Shown: positions 58,009 through 64,000 of the stretch, one piece after another
Position numbering within the stretch: position 1 is the stretch's first letter
Layout of the letters: each line of letters begins with the position of its first letter
NCBI GenBank assembly: GCA_039030715.1
Contig: JBCCDU010000001.1
Span: 62,001-126,000, forward strand
DNA from: Thermohalobaculum sp039030715
GTDB lineage: Bacteria; Pseudomonadota; Alphaproteobacteria; Rhodobacterales; Rhodobacteraceae
Reading direction: 5' to 3'
DNA: 64,000 nucleotides
The notes under the pieces: generated by a model
The model's database searches: none
What the model was told of the DNA's origin: nothing
The model's input: only the letters and a program-made list of their open reading frames with translations
Program-made: the position numbers and the translations under genes

Positions 58009-58286
58009 CGGATCTCGCCGACACCGATGTGCCCTTCCTGCCGCGTGGCGTCCGGCTGAAACGCTGCGAGGTGCGCCAGGGCTGGTATCTGCTGGCACCG
58101 GAACGGGCGGTGAAGCTGGATCAGATCGCCGCCGCGATCCTGGGCACACTGGACGGCACGCGCAGTTTCGAAGGTATCGTCGCCAAGCTGGTCGAGGATT
58201 TCGACGCCCCGCGCGAGCAGATCACCACGGACGCCCGCGCCTTTCTGATCGACATGATGAACCGCCGGATGGTGGAGGCGAGATGA
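58005..58286 (+). CDS. pqqD: PqqD, peptide chaperone of PQQ synthesis
   Basis: 93 residues from a GTG at 58005 overlapping the pqqC stop (GTGA). 'RGVRLKRCEVRQGWYLLAPERAVKLDQIAAAILGTLDGTRSFEGIVAKL' is a typical PqqD winged fold (RRE-type) that binds PqqA and hands it to PqqE. Its 3' end overlaps pqqE by four bases. Confidence 0.95.
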   Translation: MTDLADTDVPFLPRGVRLKRCEVRQGWYLLAPERAVKLDQIAAAILGTLDGTRSFEGIVAKLVEDFDAPREQITTDARAFLIDMMNRRMVEAR

Positions 58287-59389
58287 ACGAGCAACTGCGT
58301 GGCGAGATGGTGAAGGTCCCCGTGCCGATGGCGATGCTGGCCGAGCTGACCCATCGCTGCCCGCTGAAATGCCCCTATTGCTCGAACCCGGTGGAGCTCA
58401 TCAAACGCTCCGGCGAACTGGCAACCGACGAGTGGATCGATGCGTTTCATCAGGCAGCCGCGTTGGGTGTGCTGCATGTGCATCTGTCGGGGGGCGAGCC
58501 GGCCTCGCGCCGCGACCTGCCGGAGATCACCACCGGCGCGATCGAGGCGGGGCTCTACACCAACCTCATCACCTCCGGCGTGGGCCTGACCCAGACGGCC
58601 TTCAAGGACCTGGCCGACCGGGGCCTCGACCATGTGCAGCTTTCCCTGCAGGGGGCGACGGCGGATGTCGCCAATCGCATCGGCGGCTATGCCAAGGGGT
58701 ACGAAACCAAGATGCGCGTCGCGGAGTGGATCGCTGCGGAGGGGATACCGCTGACGATCAACGCGGTCATGCACCGTCAGAACCTGGATCAATTGCCGGA
58801 AACCATCGACCTGGCCGTCCGCCTTGGTGCGCGCCGGTTGGAGGTCGCCAACACACAATACCACGGCTGGGCCTATAAAAACCGCTTCGCCCTGATGCCG
58901 ACCGAGGAGCAGGTGAAACGCGGCGGCGAAGTGGTGGCGGCGGCGCGCGAACGGCTGAAGGGCACTCTGGTGATCGACTATGTCACCCCGGACCATCTGG
59001 CGAAGTACCCGAAACCCTGCATGGGCGGCTGGGCGCGTGTCGGCCTCTGCATAACGCCCAATGGCAAGGTTCTGCCCTGTCATGCGGCGGAGACGATCAC
59101 GACCCTGCGCTTCGACAATGTGCGCGAAAAGCCGCTGCGCGAGATCTGGGCGCGTGGCGCAGCATTCACCGCCTATCGCGGCACCGACTGGATGCCAGAT
59201 CCCTGCCGGTCCTGCGACCGCCAATCCAAGGATTGGGGCGGCTGCCGCTGCCAGGCCTTTGCATGGAGCGGCGACGCGGGCACCACCGATCCGGCCTGTT
59301 CCAAGGCGCCGAACCATGCGGACATGCGGGCCGCCGCCCTGGCCGAGGCCGAGCAGGCGACCGAGGAATTCACATACCGCGCGATGTAG
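58283..59389 (+). CDS. pqqE: PqqE, radical SAM enzyme of PQQ synthesis
   Basis: Forms the carbon-carbon bond between Glu and Tyr of PqqA. 368 residues. The radical SAM cluster cysteines are Cys26, Cys30 and Cys33 in 'ELTHRCPLKCPYCSNP', with 'HLSGGEPASRRDL' as the SAM motif. The C-terminal SPASM region with its extra cysteines ('GLCITPNGKVLPCHAAET', 'DPCRSCDRQSKDWGGCRCQAF') binds auxiliary clusters. It ends the operon, convergent with the coiled-coil protein. Confidence 0.96.
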   Translation: MNEQLRGEMVKVPVPMAMLAELTHRCPLKCPYCSNPVELIKRSGELATDEWIDAFHQAAALGVLHVHLSGGEPASRRDLPEITTGAIEAGLYTNLITSGVGLTQTAFKDLADRGLDHVQLSLQGATADVANRIGGYAKGYETKMRVAEWIAAEGIPLTINAVMHRQNLDQLPETIDLAVRLGARRLEVANTQYHGWAYKNRFALMPTEEQVKRGGEVVAAARERLKGTLVIDYVTPDHLAKYPKPCMGGWARVGLCITPNGKVLPCHAAETITTLRFDNVREKPLREIWARGAAFTAYRGTDWMPDPCRSCDRQSKDWGGCRCQAFAWSGDAGTTDPACSKAPNHADMRAAALAEAEQATEEFTYRAM

Positions 59390-59392
59390 GCC

Positions 59393-60214
59393 TCAACAGT
59401 CGGGCTTCATATACGCCGCGCCTTCATGCACCCCAGCAAGTGACAGGATGCAGCCGCCAACTTCGACCGAACCGCCAAAGACGCTCAGATCAGCCCAATC
59501 CTCGCCCGCGACCATGCCACGCACAGCCTCATCGGTGATCTGCGAGACAAAGAACCGTCCATCGCCGACGATAGCGGTCTGGCCCACACCCAGAATGACG
59601 CCATCTGCCCCAATCGCATCCGCCAGCTCCGCATGGCGCGCATCGTCGCGATCGACGGCTTCGCTTTGTGCGGGAGCGGCGGCGGAAGTTTCGGCTGGCT
59701 CCTCGCTCGCCGCTTGTTCACCGCCCTCTCCATCGTCTTCGCCATGGCCCTTGCCGTAATGCGCGGCATGGCGCGCGGCGTAGGCTGCCGCGACAGCCTC
59801 TGTCACCGTCTCGCCGGTCAAGGCGTTCTCGTTAAGATTTTCGGCAAGATCCTCTATTGCATCAAGGCGCGCGGCCATTTCGGCAATCTTGGTATCGAGC
59901 GCCGCCTGCCCCTCGCCCAGCACGCCATGCTGCTGGGTCAGCACTTCCTGACCGGCAGCGATCGCGTCGATCCCGGCCTCTATCTCGGCTTGAAGCACCT
60001 TGTCGGCCTCCAGCAGATCGGCTGCGCTCTGGGTTGCCGCTGAAGCCGCGTCTGAGGAGGTCTCGCCCTGTGCGACCAACATCTCCTCGATGGCGGCGAG
60101 CCGCGCGTTCAGGGCCTTCACGTCTTTGTCGTCGGTCTCGGTCGCCCAACCGACCAGGATCCCGATGATCCCCGCGAATACTGCCACAATATACCAGGGT
60201 TGGTTTTCAAACAT
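59393..60214 (-). CDS. Membrane-anchored coiled-coil protein, unknown function
   Basis: 273 residues. One membrane helix at ~7-24 ('WYIVAVFAGIIGILVGWAT'), a long coiled coil at ~30-130, an Ala/Glu/Asp/Gly-rich low-complexity linker (~140-185), and a C-terminal beta-like domain ('DDARHAELADAIGADGVILGVGQTAIVGDGRFFVSQITDEAV', '...VFGGSVEVGGCILSLAG'). The start at 60214 follows GGAGA. It is downstream of the two-component pair on the same strand (52-bp gap), so may belong to its output. No family recognised. Confidence 0.65.
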   Translation of the reverse strand: MFENQPWYIVAVFAGIIGILVGWATETDDKDVKALNARLAAIEEMLVAQGETSSDAASAATQSAADLLEADKVLQAEIEAGIDAIAAGQEVLTQQHGVLGEGQAALDTKIAEMAARLDAIEDLAENLNENALTGETVTEAVAAAYAARHAAHYGKGHGEDDGEGGEQAASEEPAETSAAAPAQSEAVDRDDARHAELADAIGADGVILGVGQTAIVGDGRFFVSQITDEAVRGMVAGEDWADLSVFGGSVEVGGCILSLAGVHEGAAYMKPDC

Positions 60215-60266
60215 TTCCGTCTCCGATCCTCTGGGCGCGAAGCCCATGGGTTACAGGGCCAGTCCA

Positions 60267-60962
60267 CTAATCTTTAATGACGACATTGCCGCAAAGGCTG
60301 TCGGGCGCGACCAGCATGAAGCCGATGCCGCGCAGGGTGTCGATCCGGATCTCCAGTCCGCTTTCGGCCAATTTGCGGCGCAGATAGCCGATATAGACAT
60401 CGACGCTGTTCTCGGTCACTTCGCCTTCCAGGCCCCAGGCATTGGACAACAGATCGTGCCGCGTCACGCCGTTGCCGCGATGGTCGAGCAGATAGCGGAA
60501 CAGAGGGAACTCGCGCCGCGTGAACCGCAACTCGGTCGCGCCGATGGCAAAGCTGCGGGCGGCGGGGTCCAGCCGCGCCTCCTGCACCGGGGGCTGGGCG
60601 CGACGCAGCAACACCGTCAGGCGGGCCACCAGTTCGTCGAACTCGAAGGGTTTGGTGAGATAGTCATCCGCCCCCGCCTCGAACCCCGCCAGCTTATCTT
60701 CCAGCGCATCGCGGGCCGTCAGCATGCAAACCGGAATGGTCGAGCCGAATTTGCGCAGGGCCGAGCAGAATGCCGCCCCATCGCCATCCGGGAGGGTTCG
60801 ATCCAGCACCACGATTTCATGCTGCCCGCTGCGGACGACATCGATGGCGCTCTTCAAGTCGCGCACCCAGTCGACGACATAGCCCTGTCCGATCAGCCCC
60901 CGTTCCAGCAGACGGCCGATACCGGTGTCGTCTTCGACAAGAAGCAGGTTGGTTTCGGTCAT
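60267..60962 (-). CDS. OmpR-family response regulator
   Basis: 231 residues: receiver domain (1-115) with 'LLVEDDTGIGRLL', phospho-acceptor Asp54 in 'IVVLDRTLPDGDG', 'MLTARD' and 'TKPFEFDEL', and a winged-helix DNA-binding domain ('FTRREFPLFRYLLDHRGNGVTRHDLLSNAW', 'VDVYIGYLRRKL'). Of the PmrA/QseB/TctD style. The 5' end... the start overlaps the kinase stop upstream by ATGA. It is near the pqq operon, so control of C1 genes is possible but unproven. Confidence 0.93.
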   Translation of the reverse strand: MTETNLLLVEDDTGIGRLLERGLIGQGYVVDWVRDLKSAIDVVRSGQHEIVVLDRTLPDGDGAAFCSALRKFGSTIPVCMLTARDALEDKLAGFEAGADDYLTKPFEFDELVARLTVLLRRAQPPVQEARLDPAARSFAIGATELRFTRREFPLFRYLLDHRGNGVTRHDLLSNAWGLEGEVTENSVDVYIGYLRRKLAESGLEIRIDTLRGIGFMLVAPDSLCGNVVIKD

Positions 60963-62515
60963 CGGCGGAACTCCATGCGGAATTCTGCCCCGCCTTCAGC
61001 CCGGTTGGCAACGGTGATCACGCCCTGATGCTGATCGATGATCCATTTTGCGATGGCAAGGCCCAGGCCCGTGCCACCGGCTGCACGGCCCGCGCTCTCC
61101 TGCGCATATCGGTCGAAGAGATGCTCCGGATCGCCGTCGAAGCCAGGCCCGGTATCGGCAACCTTCAGAACCGCCTGGCCAGCGTCATCGGTCAGCGTGA
61201 CCGAAACCGTGCCGCCGGGCGGAGTGAACTTCACCGCATTGTCGATCAGCGCAAGCAGGGCCTGGCGCAAGGCTTCGGCATCGCCCTCCACACGCATATC
61301 CTCGGCCAGGTTGGTCTCCAACGCGATCTCGTTGGCGGCTGCATAGCTGCGCGCGATATCGGCGGCCGATCTCGCAGTTTCACTGAGGTCCAGTGGCGCC
61401 ATCTGTAGGGTGAGTTGCCCATCCTCGGACCGCGCGAGGCGCATCAGATCGTCCAACCGGCGGCGCATGAACCCGGCGGAGGCAGCGATCCGTCCGATAG
61501 CCTCGCGCAAAGGTTCCTCGCCCTTGGCACGGGCGGCGATCTGCGCCTCGCCCAGCAAAACCGTAACCGGTGTGCGCAGTTCATGGGAGATATTGGCAAA
61601 GAATTGCCGGCGGGCCGCGTCGATGCGGGTTAGCTCTCGGTTGGCGTCTTCCAATGCCTGGGTGCGCTCAGCCACCTGCTCCTGCAAGCGGGACTGTTCG
61701 GTCGCGATCCGATCCGCCATCTCGTTGAACCGTCCGGCGAGACCGGCAAACTCACCCGGCAATGTCTCTGGCGCCCGGGTGACCAGTTGCCCGCCGCCAA
61801 AGGCTTGCGCCGCGACCGAGAGCCCACGGATCGGGCGCATCAGCCCGCGGCGCAGGAACCAGGCAAACGCCGCGATAGCAATCAGCAACAGAGAGCCGAG
61901 CGCCAAGCCCGCCTTGGTCAGCCGCGCCCGAGTCGTGTCGAGATCGGCGAAGGCGACTTCAGCCTCCTGCCGTTCGTCCTGAAGCACCTCGAACAGGACG
62001 GCGCGGAAGGCATCGTCGCGCCCGGCCGCCACCTGCCCCAGAAAGTTGCGGGCAGAGACCGCAGCATCGAATTCGCGGCCCAGGGTGCGATCCAACATCG
62101 CCTCGGTCTCGATCGTCTCAAACAGGTCCGAGAGCGCGTTGGCCCGCACCATCTCGGCGCGCTCTCGCTGGCGTTCGGCTTCGTTCGTTCCGGCCGCAAT
62201 CTCGGCACCGATCTGCTGGCGATATCTCAGAAGCGCACCGCGCAACTCGCCAGCTTCCGCGCTTTCTTCAGGGTCGCCACTGCCACCCAGACGCCGGTCG
62301 ATCTCGTACAGGAGATAGCGGTTGAACGCGGCCTCAATGCTGCGCGTGGTCTCGAGCTGGCGAAACGACTGCTCAGCACGGCGCAGATCGCGCATCGAGC
62401 TTTGCATGCCCCAAAGCGCCAGTCCCGCCGCCATCGCCACAAGGATCAACACAACGCCGAAACCAACGGTCAAACGCCAGATAATCGAGGCGGAGGGTCG
62501 GGGCTGCGCAGTCAT
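60959..62515 (-). CDS. Membrane sensor histidine kinase
   Basis: 518 residues. A membrane helix at ~14-34, a helical periplasmic region (~35-190) with a four-helix-bundle look, a second membrane helix near 195-215, a HAMP domain, then HisKA with His311 in 'FFANISHELRTPVTVLL', and the ATPase with 'LIDNAVKFTPPGG', 'VADTGPGFD' and 'GGTGLGLAIAKWIIDQHQG'. The partner is the OmpR regulator it overlaps by four bases. The periplasmic helical bundle is like small-molecule sensors of the MCP type; ligand unknown. Confidence 0.92.
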   Translation of the reverse strand: MTAQPRPSASIIWRLTVGFGVVLILVAMAAGLALWGMQSSMRDLRRAEQSFRQLETTRSIEAAFNRYLLYEIDRRLGGSGDPEESAEAGELRGALLRYRQQIGAEIAAGTNEAERQRERAEMVRANALSDLFETIETEAMLDRTLGREFDAAVSARNFLGQVAAGRDDAFRAVLFEVLQDERQEAEVAFADLDTTRARLTKAGLALGSLLLIAIAAFAWFLRRGLMRPIRGLSVAAQAFGGGQLVTRAPETLPGEFAGLAGRFNEMADRIATEQSRLQEQVAERTQALEDANRELTRIDAARRQFFANISHELRTPVTVLLGEAQIAARAKGEEPLREAIGRIAASAGFMRRRLDDLMRLARSEDGQLTLQMAPLDLSETARSAADIARSYAAANEIALETNLAEDMRVEGDAEALRQALLALIDNAVKFTPPGGTVSVTLTDDAGQAVLKVADTGPGFDGDPEHLFDRYAQESAGRAAGGTGLGLAIAKWIIDQHQGVITVANRAEGGAEFRMEFRR

Positions 62516-62641
62516 CGGGCCACATTAGGGGAGGCTGCGAGGGCGTGCCACATAAATGGCCTGGCATTGGCGGGCGTGGAAAAGCGCGGGCGGCGCCGAT
62601 GCGCGCTTGACGGCGCATCTCTGTCATGCAGGTTCTGACCC

Positions 62642-64000
62642 ATGGCAACGCTCAACCAAAATCCCCGGCCCACGGGCATGGAGGCGATCCTCCACCGTTA
62701 CGGTCAGACCGATCCGGCGCGGTGGGACGAGGCGTTTCTCGCCAATGGTTCCTTACGCCCGCACTGGAGACCGTTTTTCGATTGGTTGGAGCGCGTTGGC
62801 GCGGAAGGTTACGATCGCGCTGCAAGCGACCTTCACCGGTTGCGCGCCGAATCCGGGATCGCTTTCGGTGCAGCCGAGCGCGAGGTGGAGGCCGACAGCC
62901 TGCCCGTGATCCTTTCGGCCGAGGATTGGGCCGTGCTCGAACCCGGTATTCTTCAGCGCGCGCGTCTGGCCGAGGCGACCCTCAGCGATGTCTATGGCGA
63001 TGCCACGATGATCCGTCAGGGGGTGGTGCCGCCAGGGATGGCCTATGCCTCCAACGGGTACGCAGCCCATTGCGCGGGGTGGGAGCCGCCCTTGCAGAAC
63101 TGGTTGACCGTCTACGAGGCCGACATCGCACGGGCCGCCGACGGGCGCTGGATCGTGCTGGCCGACCGTTTGGACACCCCGCTTGGGGACGGCTGGCTAA
63201 TCGCCAACAGGATCGCGACGTCCGAGGCACTAGCAGACCCGTTCATGCAGCTTGGTGTGCGTCGGGTGGCCAGCCACTATGCCGCGTTTCAGGACCTGCT
63301 GGACGACATGACGGGGTGGGAGGGGCGGCTGGCCCTTATGACCGGGGGCGAGAAGGATGCCCGCTTCTTCAGCCACGCCTATTTCGCGCGCTATCTGAAC
63401 GCCGCCCTGATCGAGCCTGCCGATGTGACCGTGCGTGACGGGGCGGCCTTCGTCAAAACCCTGGACGGTCTTAAGAAGCTCGACATTCTGCTGCGCGGTG
63501 TCAGCGATCAGGCCCTGGATGCGCTGCATCGGCCCGGCGACGCGGCGCGTGGGGCGCCCGCATTGTCGCTGGCGACGCGGTCCGGTCAGTTGGTTTCGGC
63601 CAATGCGATTGGAAGCTCGGTTCTGTCCTATCGCGGCCTTGCGCCCTACGCTCATCGGCTGGCGCCGCATTTGCTGGACGAGGATTTGAGAATCGACGAT
63701 GCACCTTGCCTTTGGCTGGGCACCCCGGATGCACGCGACCAGGTGCTGAGCGAGCCCGACTACTGGCGGATCGAACCGATAAACCGCCGCACTCGCGAGG
63801 CGGGCCTGACCCTGCCCGAAGGCCCTGATGCACTGATGACTTATCTTGAGCGCAATGGCGAGCGGCTGGCCGCTGTCGCGACCCCTCCCCTTGCGCAAAC
63901 GCCTTGTTGGGATGACGGTCAGATCGTGCGCTCGGAGTGGATGATGCGGGTCTTCGCCTCGCGCACCCGCGACGGTTGGAGCCTGGCCCCCAGCGGTGTC
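62642..64000 (+). CDS. Circularly permuted ATP-grasp family protein (3' part missing)
   Basis: An ATG at 62642 opens a frame of 453 residues that runs off the window end. Typical features of the circularly permuted type 2 ATP-grasp group are 'RARLAEATLSDVYGDATMIRQGVVPPGMAYASNGY', 'GRWIVLADRLDTPLGDGWLIANRIATSE' and 'VTVRDGAAFVKTLDGLKKLDILLRGV'. These proteins are often followed by an alpha-E domain gene and a transglutaminase-like gene and may ligate peptides; that context is beyond the window. Function uncertain. Confidence 0.85.
   Translation, partial: MATLNQNPRPTGMEAILHRYGQTDPARWDEAFLANGSLRPHWRPFFDWLERVGAEGYDRAASDLHRLRAESGIAFGAAEREVEADSLPVILSAEDWAVLEPGILQRARLAEATLSDVYGDATMIRQGVVPPGMAYASNGYAAHCAGWEPPLQNWLTVYEADIARAADGRWIVLADRLDTPLGDGWLIANRIATSEALADPFMQLGVRRVASHYAAFQDLLDDMTGWEGRLALMTGGEKDARFFSHAYFARYLNAALIEPADVTVRDGAAFVKTLDGLKKLDILLRGVSDQALDALHRPGDAARGAPALSLATRSGQLVSANAIGSSVLSYRGLAPYAHRLAPHLLDEDLRIDDAPCLWLGTPDARDQVLSEPDYWRIEPINRRTREAGLTLPEGPDALMTYLERNGERLAAVATPPLAQTPCWDDGQIVRSEWMMRVFASRTRDGWSLAPSGV

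Noticed and set aside
1..64000. tRNA, rRNA, CRISPR or insertion sequences
   Set aside because: I saw no cloverleaf, rRNA-like stretch, regularly spaced repeats or transposase; a tRNAscan/ISfinder run would be needed to be sure.

Overview
The window looks like part of the chromosome of a GC-rich alphaproteobacterium, most likely in or near the Rhodobacteraceae. This is inferred from base composition, dense head-to-tail genes with ATGA/GTGA overlaps, and gene content; I ran no database search. It carries two large themed blocks, hopanoid lipids and lanthanide-type methanol oxidation, set among housekeeping genes. I found no tRNA, rRNA, CRISPR array, transposase or phage gene.

Layout. 1-16.4 kb: mixed genes. 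These are a truncated XRE regulator, an acyl-CoA ligase, a DsbA-family oxidoreductase with a coupled membrane protein, a glutathionyl-hydroquinone reductase, a proline-racemase-family enzyme, a response regulator and a hybrid kinase, mfd, hemB with a coupled deaminase and acetyltransferase, a PQQ-dependent sugar dehydrogenase, aqpZ and a HisC-like aminotransferase. 16.4-16.75 kb is a non-coding stretch with several repeats.

16.7-33.6 kb: hopanoid block. A sulfotransferase, an arylesterase-like propeller and hpnA form one coupled unit. hpnB is divergent from the hpnC-hpnD-hpnE-shc-hpnG run. hpnH, hpnM (MlaC-like) and hpnN (RND) lie on the minus strand, followed by an MlaA-like lipoprotein and ispA on the plus strand. 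Together these cover farnesyl diphosphate supply, squalene formation, cyclisation, adenosyl side-chain addition and removal of adenine, and lipid trafficking to the outer membrane.

33.6-59.4 kb: C1 block. xoxF (Asp-Tyr-Asp lanthanide signature), xoxG and xoxJ are surrounded by many periplasmic accessory proteins. These include two YVTN propellers, two MxaD-like SRPBCC proteins, a NitT/TauT-type ABC importer, a lut-like ABC transporter, a CXXCW rhodanese-like protein, a zinc metallohydrolase and a SoxYZ-like carrier. Formaldehyde is handled through glutathione (flhA-type dehydrogenase, fghA, and a local gshA). pqqABCDE closes the block and supplies the XoxF cofactor. No mxaF, lanmodulin or TonB-dependent receptor is present in the window.

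59.4-64 kb: a coiled-coil membrane protein, an OmpR/histidine kinase pair and the start of a circularly permuted ATP-grasp gene.

The most noteworthy observations are: (1) a small four-cysteine module that occurs three times around xoxF, twice as a stand-alone exported miniprotein and once as the N-terminus of the metallohydrolase; (2) a lut-type ABC ATPase that lacks any normal start codon and is separated by an in-frame amber codon from a very acidic PepSY-like protein; (3) a sulfotransferase coupled to hpnA; (4) an orphan 608-bp region with three C(UUCG)G hairpins.
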